Shown here piece by piece: positions 9,349-16,813 of a stretch of 64,000 bases of DNA; position 1 is the stretch's first letter, and every line of letters starts with the position of its first letter. A program made the position numbers and the translations under genes. Origin of the DNA: Chryseobacterium oranimense (GTDB lineage Bacteria > Bacteroidota > Bacteroidia > Flavobacteriales > Weeksellaceae); contig NZ_FQWT01000004.1 of NCBI RefSeq assembly GCF_900129755.1, forward strand, positions 62,001 through 126,000. The letters run 5' to 3'. The notes below the pieces were generated by a model that worked only from the letters and a program-made list of their open reading frames with translations, did not search any database and was not told the DNA's origin.

Positions 9349-9750
9349 ATGTGGAATTTTTTTGATGGATTGGGAGATATATTAAACGGGCTGGATTTAC
9401 TCCTTAATAGTTCATCATCTTTAAATACGAATTATAATGAAAAGCCCGCAAAAAAGAAAAAATCAAAGTATTTCACTGAGAAAGTAAGTATATGTCTTAT
9501 AGCATTGGCTGGAGTTTTATTTTTCTTTGTATTTAAAGATTCTTTGCCAGATAAAAATTATACCCAGACTTTAATTGTCGTTTCATTGTTAGGAACTGCG
9601 GTTTCAGGACTTTTGTTTTTTATTCTTTATGTTATGGAACTTTATTATTTTAAAAATCTTTTTAAACTGTTGCTTTTTAGTGGCTCTGTGATTCTGTTTT
9701 TTATTTCACTGGGATTGTTCATATACTTCAGGAGTGGTTTAATTTTATAA
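9349..9750 (+). CDS. Small membrane protein of unknown function
   Basis: 133 residues. A polar N-terminus (Asn/Ser-rich, then a basic AKKKKSKY stretch at about 34-41) is followed by three hydrophobic segments (roughly 47-65, 74-95 and 103-127). I do not recognise a family. It starts at an ATG 93 bases after the methyltransferase stop, beyond its terminator, so it is probably transcribed alone. Its AT-rich sequence and weak conservation cues keep confidence moderate. Confidence 0.55.
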   Translation: MWNFFDGLGDILNGLDLLLNSSSSLNTNYNEKPAKKKKSKYFTEKVSICLIALAGVLFFFVFKDSLPDKNYTQTLIVVSLLGTAVSGLLFFILYVMELYYFKNLFKLLLFSGSVILFFISLGLFIYFRSGLIL

Positions 9751-9783
9751 AAAGTTAACAATTGTATCTACTGCAAATCTTAA

Positions 9784-10276
9784 TCAGTTTAATGCAGAAG
9801 ACAACAGCCCAAGTTTTTTTTAAAGGCATACGAGAAAGGGAGAATTCTCAAAACCAATCTCCAGAAATACATCCGAAGGTCATTTATTCTTGATAATAAG
9901 CCAGCTCAAGTCGTTTTCGGTAAGCCGGCGCTGAGGCGTAATCTGAAAAATCTTTCTAAAATTTCTGTTGAAAGTGGATAAACTTCTGCCCGTCAGGTAT
10001 CAAAACCGCTCCAAAGGCATATTGAACATATAATTTTTTCCATAAATCCGACCAGGTCAATTTCCCCGGTTCTTCAGGATCTGTTAAAACAGCGTCTGTA
10101 TCCGGATCAATTTCCCGTAAAATACTGATGGCTTCAGTGACCTTTAAAGAGGTAATATTTTGCTGAAAAGGCTGTTTACCGGTAAGGTCAGTTCCTTTTA
10201 TGATTTCCTGAGCTGTGGTCTTTTCGTTGAATCCTGACTGGATAGGATGCTGTTGTGTATTGATGTTGTATGTCAT
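9784..10276 (-). pseudogene. Decayed AraC-family transcriptional regulator
   Basis: The minus strand carries AraC-type sequence split over several frames. The open 106-codon frame from 10276 gives residues 1-72 ending VLTDPEEPGK, then loses homology. In a second frame NYMFNMPLERF is followed by a TGA and then YLTGRSLSTFNRNFRKIFQ, an AraC HTH helix pattern. The same frame continues ITPQRRLTENDLSW to a further stop, then PSDVFLEIGFEN. A third frame gives FSYAFKKNLG, which matches the usual end of the second HTH. At least two frameshifts and two in-frame stops make it non-functional, and the N-terminal 40 residues are not convincingly AraC-like. The fragment lies beside an intact glycosyltransferase gene with which it has no evident link. 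Confidence 0.8.
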
Positions 10277-10469
10277 TTTTTTAATTTTAAATTTCTAACA
10301 AAGCTACAGGCTCTTCATTCTAATGATTTTGTTTAAAATCTCAAATAATTGTGTTAAGAATTTCATGGGATGGATGTCCTAAGTTGGCATAAAAGTAAAT
10401 TTCTTCCAATAACCTGTTAAACTGTTTGTAGGTTCCTCGGCGAATAAGTAATTTTGAAAAATTTTCAAT

Positions 10470-11474
10470 TTGAGACCTACCATTTCCATTGTTGTTGCTA
10501 TTTTCAACCGAAAAGACGAACTTTTTGAACTGCTGAATTCTTTGACTTTTCAGACAGATAAAGAGTTTGAAGTAATTATTGTGGATGACGGATCCTTTAT
10601 CGACCTTAAACCAACCATTCACAACTTCGAAGGAATACTGGATATCAAATATTTCAGAAAGGATAATTCCGGTCCCGGTCTTACCCGGAATTATGGGGCG
10701 AAAAGAGCTCAGAATGATTGGCTTCTGTTTGTCGACAGCGACGTGATTGTAGAAAAAGACTATATCGAAAATATTAAAAAAGATATTGAAACTATTCCGT
10801 GTGATGCTTTCGGCGGAGCGGATAAAGCCCATAAAGGATTTAACCTGATGCAGAAAGCTATTTCATACTCGATGACCTCTGTTTTTACGACAGGAGGAAT
10901 CAGGGGAAGTAAAAAAGCGGTTTCCAGATTTCAGCCGAGAAGCTTTAATATGGGGGTAAAGAAAGAAGTCTTTGAAAAAGTAGGCGGTTTTTCCGAAATG
11001 AGGATCGGGGAAGATCCGGATCTGTCGATGACCCTTTGGGAAAACGGTTTTACTACCGCATTTTTTGATGATATTGCCGTGTATCATAAGCGCAGGGTAG
11101 ATTTAGGCAAATTTTCCAAGCAGGTTTACCAGTTTGGATGTGCGAGACCTATTCTTAACCAGAGACATCCCAATTATGTCAAAATTTCATTTGCATTTCC
11201 TACGCTTTTCATGCTGGGCTACATTTTGGGTTTTATAGAATATTTTATTTTAGGCAGGGGAATTATCCTTGCATTTTATGGACTGTATACATTCCTGGTA
11301 CTGTTCCATGCCCTGATCGTAACTAAAAACATTAGCATCGCCGGAATGGCGGTGATTTCCACTTATATCCAGATGTTTTCCTATGGTTATGGTTTTCTGA
11401 AATCATGGGTATTGCTGAATGTTTTCAGAATGAAGCCCGAAGAAGCCTTTCCCAGGCATTTCCACCTTAAATAA
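10470..11474 (+). CDS. Family 2 glycosyltransferase with C-terminal membrane segments
   Basis: 334 residues from a TTG start; the frame has a TGA 15 bases upstream and no ATG, and the first residues RPTISIVVAIFNRKDELFE are the expected GT2 strand 1. Visible motifs are VDDGS (nucleotide binding), FVDSDV (DxD metal site) and GEDPDLSMTLWENG (ED acceptor motif). Two or three hydrophobic segments near residues 240-305 anchor it in the inner membrane. GT2 enzymes with this layout transfer sugars to lipid or polysaccharide acceptors. No glycan cluster surrounds it, so the acceptor is unknown. Confidence 0.88.
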   Translation: MRPTISIVVAIFNRKDELFELLNSLTFQTDKEFEVIIVDDGSFIDLKPTIHNFEGILDIKYFRKDNSGPGLTRNYGAKRAQNDWLLFVDSDVIVEKDYIENIKKDIETIPCDAFGGADKAHKGFNLMQKAISYSMTSVFTTGGIRGSKKAVSRFQPRSFNMGVKKEVFEKVGGFSEMRIGEDPDLSMTLWENGFTTAFFDDIAVYHKRRVDLGKFSKQVYQFGCARPILNQRHPNYVKISFAFPTLFMLGYILGFIEYFILGRGIILAFYGLYTFLVLFHALIVTKNISIAGMAVISTYIQMFSYGYGFLKSWVLLNVFRMKPEEAFPRHFHLK

Positions 11475-11479
11475 AAAAT

Positions 11480-11508
11480 AAAAGCTGCCGGAAATTCCAA
11501 CAGCTTTT
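11480..11508. terminator. Convergent hairpin between the glycosyltransferase and PLP enzyme genes
   Basis: The stem aaaagctg / cagctttt has an inner ggaa/ttcc stem. The minus-strand side is followed by a T-rich run, and the location between two convergent genes suits a shared terminator. Confidence 0.7.
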
Positions 11509-11519
11509 ATAACAATAAA

Positions 11520-12746
11520 TTAGGATATGAATAAAGTTTCATGGTTGAGAACGCCTGTTTTCAGCATGCATTCCCGCATTTTTTCGTAAGTTCTTGCGAT
11601 GTCGTGATCCAGCCCGATCGAGAATCTGATCAATCCGTCCGATATGCCCATTGCTTCACGCTCTTCTTCCGGAATCTCAGATGATGTGGAGCTTCCCGAG
11701 CATGAAAATAAAGTTTTGTAGAATCCTAAGCTTACAGCCAGGTATCCCAGATTTTCCTGCTGCATCATTTCCATCAGTTCATTTGCTTTTTCAGTGGTTC
11801 CCGCATCTACAGTTAGCAGCCCTCCAAATCCGTATTCCCCGTGCATCATGCTTTTCATCAATTCGTGATCCTTGTGGGACTTCAGACCGGGATAAGATAC
11901 TTTCAGACCGTCCTTTTCAAATCTTTCAGCAAGATACATGGCATTGTGGCTGTGCTGTTTCATCCTGATGTGAAGAGTTCGCAGGTTTTTAAGGATACTT
12001 GCAGAGCGGAAGCTGTCCATGGTAGGGCCCAACAGCATGCATGCTCCGTTATTTACGTTTTTGGTATCATTAATGAATTCCTGGCTTCCACAGTAAACAC
12101 CGCCTACCGTATCGCTGCTTCCGTTGATGAACTTCGTTAAACTGTGAATAACGATATCTGCTCCCAGTAACGTTGGTGAAACTGAAAGAGGGGAGAAAGT
12201 ATTGTCTACGATCAGTTTTAAATTATATTTTTTACAGATTTCAGAAAGCTTTCGGAGATCTGCTACTTCCAGAAGCGGATTACTTACACTTTCACAGTAA
12301 ATCACTTTTGTATTGGGAGTTATGGCATTTTCTATAGATTCAAAATTGCTGATATCTACAAAAGTGGTATCAATATGAAAAGGAGGCAGGAAATTTTTAA
12401 GGAAAGCATAGGTTCCTCCATAGATCGTTCTGCTGGAAATAATATGGTCGCCGCTTTTGCATATCTGCATAAGGACAGAGGTAATAGCTCCCATTCCGGA
12501 TGCCGTAACATTAGCAGCTTCCGTATTTTCCATTTTTGCGAGTGCCTGCGCAAGATAAAGATTCATCGGGGATGAGTGTCTTGAATATAAATAACATCCT
12601 TCCGCATTTCCTTCAAAAGTATCAAACATGGTTTTGGCAGAAAGGAATGTATAGGTAGAACTGTCAGAAATTGACGGATTTACCCCTCCGAATTCACCAA
12701 AATACTGCAGATCCTGAATCTCATTAGCCGCATTAAAATTTTCCAT
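11520..12746 (-). CDS. Trans-sulfuration PLP enzyme (methionine gamma-lyase / cystathionine gamma-lyase family)
   Basis: 408 residues. Family residues are visible: YSR at 54-56 (phosphate binding across the dimer), Y109 in SRTIYGGTY, D181 in LIVDNTFSP, and the PLP lysine K205 in HSLTKFINGSSD. Members cleave or replace the gamma or beta substituent of methionine, cystathionine or homocysteine. The active-site Cys typical of Pseudomonas methionine gamma-lyase (YGCT) is Gly here, so a methionine gamma-lyase label is not secure. A cystathionine lyase or related activity is possible. It is divergent from an Lrp/AsnC regulator that probably controls it. Confidence 0.85.
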   Translation of the reverse strand: MENFNAANEIQDLQYFGEFGGVNPSISDSSTYTFLSAKTMFDTFEGNAEGCYLYSRHSSPMNLYLAQALAKMENTEAANVTASGMGAITSVLMQICKSGDHIISSRTIYGGTYAFLKNFLPPFHIDTTFVDISNFESIENAITPNTKVIYCESVSNPLLEVADLRKLSEICKKYNLKLIVDNTFSPLSVSPTLLGADIVIHSLTKFINGSSDTVGGVYCGSQEFINDTKNVNNGACMLLGPTMDSFRSASILKNLRTLHIRMKQHSHNAMYLAERFEKDGLKVSYPGLKSHKDHELMKSMMHGEYGFGGLLTVDAGTTEKANELMEMMQQENLGYLAVSLGFYKTLFSCSGSSTSSEIPEEEREAMGISDGLIRFSIGLDHDIARTYEKMRECMLKTGVLNHETLFIS

Positions 12747-12838
12747 AAGCTTTAGGTTTTATTTATCGGCTTAAATATGCTCTGTTTTAATAATTATTAC
12801 AAGATAAATTTATAATTGTAGAATATAAAACTGTGTTT

Positions 12839-12873
12839 TTTGAATTATCTAGAAAAAATGTTTATTATATTTG
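12839..12873 (+). promoter_or_regulatory. Bacteroidetes-type promoter candidate for the Lrp gene
   Basis: TTTG at 12839-12842 and TATATTTG (TAnnTTTG form) at 12866-12873, about 32 bases before the ATG. The 23-base spacing is at the long end of the usual range. Confidence 0.5.
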
Positions 12874-12904
12874 AATTTATTAAACTTTATCCAAAAAAAC
12901 ATCT

Positions 12905-13363
12905 ATGAATTTTGACGAGACTGATAAAAAACTGCTGCTGTTTCTCCAGGAAGACTGCAAGCAAACAACCAAAGAGCTGGCTTACAAGCTTAATCTATCC
13001 GTAACAGCTGTTTATGAACGTATAAAAAAGCTTGAAAACTTTGGCGTCATTTCAAAATATGTGGCACTATTGGACCGTCATAAAGTAAACCGGGATTTTA
13101 TTGTATTGTGCCACATCAAATTGACACAGCACAAAAAGGAATTTGTCCTGCAGTTTGAAAGAGAAGTGATGGATCTCCAGGAAGTCACGGAATGCTTTCA
13201 TGTGAGTGGAGATTACGATTATATCCTTAAAATAGGCGTCAAGGATATGGTAGATTACCGTAATTTTATGCTCAGCAAATTAACGGCACTTCAGCATATA
13301 GCAAGCACCCACAGCTCTTTTATGATCTCTGAAGTGAAGAATACAACGGCAATTGTACTTTAA
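12905..13363 (+). CDS. Lrp/AsnC-family transcriptional regulator
   Basis: 152 residues. The N-terminal winged helix (about 1-60; FDETDKKLLLFLQEDCKQT, then LAYKLNLSVTAVYERIKKLE) binds DNA. The C-terminal RAM domain carries VTECFHVSGDYDYILKIGVKD, where small molecules, usually amino acids, bind. It is divergent from the trans-sulfuration enzyme with a 158-base AT-rich spacer, so control of that gene in response to an amino acid such as methionine is a reasonable inference. Its stop is two bases from the stop of the convergent bestrophin gene. Confidence 0.92.
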   Translation: MNFDETDKKLLLFLQEDCKQTTKELAYKLNLSVTAVYERIKKLENFGVISKYVALLDRHKVNRDFIVLCHIKLTQHKKEFVLQFEREVMDLQEVTECFHVSGDYDYILKIGVKDMVDYRNFMLSKLTALQHIASTHSSFMISEVKNTTAIVL

Positions 13364-13365
13364 AG

Positions 13366-14397
13366 TTATACCAGAACTCCGTTTTTGGATGAAATGGCTT
13401 CCGGGAGCTCAGTTTCACCTCCCATCTGTAAAAGATCAATTTCTATTGCCCTGCATATAGAGAGCATCGGGATGTCAAACATTAATCCGCCAAAAGGGTT
13501 TTCAGAGTAGTCTCCTACCAGTTCCATGATGATATAGATCCATCCGATGATAATACAGAATGGAATAGAGGTCCAGATCCCCCAATCACCTAATTTGGCA
13601 AATTCATTGACCAAACCTAGGGGCAGCAAAAGGATGAAAAGGATATTAAAAACGAAAGCGGTACTTGCAAACTGCCTTGGTGAAGGGAATTTTTTAATTC
13701 TTTCGGCCTGTCCCTGATAATTGTAAAACTCATTCAAAGAGCTTTGCAGCTGCATCTGGTTGAATTCGGAAATGATTTTTTTGTTCTTTAATTCATTGAT
13801 TTCTTTAGCCTGCTTTGAAATCAGATACGTAGCGAAATTTTTATACTCGGACTGCAGTTCGAATTCTTCTTCAGAAAGATATTTATGCAAAAAGATAGGA
13901 GTTCTGCCGTAATCAGGGAACCCGGCTTTGATCAGTCTGTGACGCTTGAGGTCAATATTTTTAAAACTATCCTCTTCGTTGCTGATGTGCTCCCATTCTG
14001 CAGGAACCAAAAGTTGCTCCCGGAACGTATAAAGCCACGCAATATGGCGGTAAATAATTCTTTTTCTGCGGTCTTCCAGATCAAAAGCGCCGGTTTCTTC
14101 ATTTTCAGTATCAAAAGCATAGACCATAGCAGCAAATGAGCGGCTTGAATTGACAATTCCTCCCCATATTTTCCGGGCTTCCCACAACCTGTCATAGGCC
14201 TGGTTATTTTTAAAACCTACCAGGAAAGCTTCTGCCGTACCAATCAATGCCACCGGTACCCAGGGAATGATCATCCAATGCCAGTTGAAAAAATAAAACA
14301 GTGCTGTAATCAGGGTGCACCAGACAGAAATCCAGATCAGATGGATGCCGGAAAGGTTTAAAACCTGTTTGTAATTGACGTATTTTGTGGTGATCAT
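13366..14397 (-). CDS. Bestrophin-family anion channel
   Basis: 343 residues. The bestrophin pattern is readable: paired N-terminal membrane helices (LIWISVWCTLITALFYFF; WMIIPWVPVALIGTAEAFL), then FLVGFKNNQAYDRLWEARKIWGGIVNSSR, of which FKNNQAYDRLWEAR is the family signature. A second pair of helices (about 245-295) and GDYSENPFGG, matching the conserved DP/NPFG segment, follow. Bacterial bestrophins form pentameric ion channels. The gene is single; its 3' end nearly abuts the Lrp gene. Confidence 0.9.
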   Translation of the reverse strand: MITTKYVNYKQVLNLSGIHLIWISVWCTLITALFYFFNWHWMIIPWVPVALIGTAEAFLVGFKNNQAYDRLWEARKIWGGIVNSSRSFAAMVYAFDTENEETGAFDLEDRRKRIIYRHIAWLYTFREQLLVPAEWEHISNEEDSFKNIDLKRHRLIKAGFPDYGRTPIFLHKYLSEEEFELQSEYKNFATYLISKQAKEINELKNKKIISEFNQMQLQSSLNEFYNYQGQAERIKKFPSPRQFASTAFVFNILFILLLPLGLVNEFAKLGDWGIWTSIPFCIIIGWIYIIMELVGDYSENPFGGLMFDIPMLSICRAIEIDLLQMGGETELPEAISSKNGVLV

Positions 14398-14480
14398 AAT
14401 GCTGTACGAAATTTGGTGTGCATATAAACAAAAGAAATACCAAACAGGGTTTTCTAATGCTTATTAAATGTAATAAAAAA

Positions 14481-14502
14481 AACCTCTAAAAAATTAGAGG
14501 TT
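14481..14502 (-). terminator. Terminator for the fused E1 gene
   Basis: A perfect 9-bp stem (aacctctaa / ttagaggtt, loop aaaa) is followed on the minus strand by eight T residues, 22 bases beyond the E1 stop. Confidence 0.88.
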
Positions 14503-14523
14503 CTGTATAATTTATAAAGCTGA

Positions 14524-16596
14524 CTAATATCGCAGCATTTCTTCAATCTTTTTGCTCAGCTTTTCAGCATTGGGAAGCATTTCTTTTTCCAGTACCAGAT
14601 TAATCGGAACTGCCGGAACATCCAGTGATCCCATAGTTTCTACAGGGGCATCAAGATATTTGAAACAGTTTTTCGAAATACGGTGTGCAAATGCTTCAGC
14701 AAATGAATTGTTAAGCTGCTCTTCGGTAAGTACAATACATTTTCCATGGGTTTTTACTCTTTCGAAAACAAGCTCTTCATCAAGAGGAATGATTGTTCTC
14801 AGGTCAATTACTTCAACTCTTCCGCCAAAGTTCTTCACCGCTTCTTTAGCCCAGTAAACCCCCATTCCGTAAGTTACAACCAGTAAAGTTCTGCCTTTTT
14901 CAGTTTCATTCTGATCCGCTTCAATGATCACTTTACCTTTTCCGAAAGGAAGGATATAATCTTCTGCCGGTTCAATGGTTTTGGCATCTTCAGTTCCCGG
15001 AACCTTGCTCCAGTACAAACCTTTATGCTCCAGCATAATAACAGGGTTTGGATCGTAGTAAGCGGCTTTTAACAAACCTTTAAAATCGGCTGCATTGCTT
15101 GGATAGGCTATTTTAATTCCTTTGATATTGGCTAAAATACTTTCAACGCTTCCGCTGTGATAAGGTCCGCCACCACCGTATGCACCAATTGGTACACGGA
15201 TAATATTGCTTACAGGAAATTTCCCCTGGCTTAAATAACTTGATTTTGAGATTTCGGTAATCAGCTGATTGATACCCGGATAAATATAATCCGCAAACTG
15301 AACTTCCACGATAGGTTTTAATCCCACAGCACTCATTCCAGCCGTTGATCCGATGATGTATGCTTCCTGGATAGCCGTATTGAAGACTCTTTTGCTTCCG
15401 AATTTTTTCCCCAAAGTTACAGTCTCTCTGAAAACCCCTCCGATTCTTTCTCCTACATCCTGTCCGTAAAGCAAAGCTTCAGGATGCTTCCACATTAATT
15501 CCTGAACCGCATGGATAGCGGCATCCACCATAACGATTTTTTCACCGCCTGCAGGTTCACGGGTTCCTGTTTCTTCCGTGATGGGAGTAGGGGCAAAAAC
15601 GTGTTGCATCACAGTTTCAGGTTTAGGATCTTCTGCATTTTTTGCTCTTTCAAAAGCTTCTTCTGCCTCAAGACGGGCTTTTTTGGTGATCTGCTTTAAA
15701 AGATCTTCATCCACTCCTGATTCAAGAAGCTGTTTTCTGAGGATTTCTCCCGGATCTTTAGCTCTATGTTTTGTTAAATCTTCTTCATCTCTGTAAAATT
15801 CTCTTCTTACACCGGAAGTATGGTGACCGATAAGAACGGTTTTGGCACAGACAACTAAAGGCTTTCTTTCATTTCTTACAAAATCTACAGCCTTTTTCAT
15901 CGCTTCAAAACTTTCCACGAAATCTGTTCCGTCCACACGCATTCTGCTAAGTCCTGTAAAACCGGCTACAAAATCGTAGGCATCAGAGGTTCTTGCTTCT
16001 TCTTTAGTTACAGAAATTCCCCATTCATTATCCTGTACAAGGAATATAATAGGGAGCTGGTGAAGGGCTGCAAACTGCAAAGCTTCACTTACTTCACCTT
16101 CCGTTACGGAATTGTCTCCAAGGCTGCAAACCACAACCGGATTATTATCGAATTGCTGTAAGTTAAAATCCTGGATATATTTTATTCCCTGTGCCACACC
16201 AGTTGTAGGAATAGTCTGCATTCCTGTGGCAGAACTCTGGTGAATGATTTTGGGTTTGTTTTCGTCTCTGCTGGAAGGATGGGAATAATAAGATCTTCCC
16301 CCTGAAAACGGATCTTCCGCTTTTGCTAACAGTTGCAGCATGAGCTGATAGGGTTCAAAACCAATTCCTAAAAGAATACTTTCATCACGGTAATAAGGCG
16401 ATACCCAGTCTTCTTTTTTTAACTGATAAGCAGTAGCCAGCTGAATGGCTTCATGACCTCTTGAAGTACTATGAACATATTTACAGATATTTCTGTTTTC
16501 CTCATAGATATCCGCCATTGCCTTAGCCAGCATCATATGATTATACGCTTTAAGCAAAATATCCTGAGAAACCTTTTCGTGAAGTGTATTTTCCAT
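14524..16596 (-). CDS. 2-oxoacid (branched-chain) dehydrogenase E1, alpha-beta fusion
   Basis: 690 residues from the ATG at 16596; an in-frame TTG three codons upstream is less likely. Residues about 10-330 are the E1 alpha part with the ThDP motif GDNSVTEGEVSEALQFAA and LVQDN. Residues about 350-690 are E1 beta (ALLYGQDVGERIGGVF, EVQFADYIYPGINQL). The enzyme decarboxylates 2-oxoisovalerate-type acids and passes the acyl group to a lipoyl E2, feeding branched-chain CoA synthesis. The fused form is common in Bacteroidetes. E2 and E3 are not adjacent. Specificity between branched-chain and other 2-oxoacids is inferred from family resemblance. A perfect palindrome lies 26-51 bases upstream. Confidence 0.9.
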   Translation of the reverse strand: MENTLHEKVSQDILLKAYNHMMLAKAMADIYEENRNICKYVHSTSRGHEAIQLATAYQLKKEDWVSPYYRDESILLGIGFEPYQLMLQLLAKAEDPFSGGRSYYSHPSSRDENKPKIIHQSSATGMQTIPTTGVAQGIKYIQDFNLQQFDNNPVVVCSLGDNSVTEGEVSEALQFAALHQLPIIFLVQDNEWGISVTKEEARTSDAYDFVAGFTGLSRMRVDGTDFVESFEAMKKAVDFVRNERKPLVVCAKTVLIGHHTSGVRREFYRDEEDLTKHRAKDPGEILRKQLLESGVDEDLLKQITKKARLEAEEAFERAKNAEDPKPETVMQHVFAPTPITEETGTREPAGGEKIVMVDAAIHAVQELMWKHPEALLYGQDVGERIGGVFRETVTLGKKFGSKRVFNTAIQEAYIIGSTAGMSAVGLKPIVEVQFADYIYPGINQLITEISKSSYLSQGKFPVSNIIRVPIGAYGGGGPYHSGSVESILANIKGIKIAYPSNAADFKGLLKAAYYDPNPVIMLEHKGLYWSKVPGTEDAKTIEPAEDYILPFGKGKVIIEADQNETEKGRTLLVVTYGMGVYWAKEAVKNFGGRVEVIDLRTIIPLDEELVFERVKTHGKCIVLTEEQLNNSFAEAFAHRISKNCFKYLDAPVETMGSLDVPAVPINLVLEKEMLPNAEKLSKKIEEMLRY

Positions 16597-16621
16597 AGAA
16601 AGCAAATATACACAAAAAAAT

Positions 16622-16647
16622 AAAATACTAACAAGCGTTAGTATTTT
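16622..16647. promoter_or_regulatory. Perfect 11-bp inverted repeat, TetR-type operator candidate
   Basis: AAAATACTAAC and GTTAGTATTTT are perfect inverted copies separated by AAGC, directly upstream of the E1 start. The ACTAAC...GTTAGT core resembles operators of TetR-family regulators. A terminator role is unlikely because no gene ends into it. The regulator is not in the window. Confidence 0.55.
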
Positions 16648-16813
16648 GTGGAAATTTTGTTTCTGCCAAGATCATTTCTTTGCCGATTTTATCGAAACTG
16701 TCCTTTTCTTGCAGAAGATCAATAACGATGTTGACTTATAACTTTATAAGACAGAAATCTGGAAAAAATGAAGTAACTTTACATTCTCTTTTTTAAAAAA
16801 GTTAGAAACTTAT

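Noticed and set aside
10341-10832. 163-codon minus-strand ORF with a protein-like end (EIYFYANLGHPSHEILN)
   Set aside because: Most of it is antisense to the glycosyltransferase. The short part outside has no recognisable family, though a remnant cannot be fully excluded.
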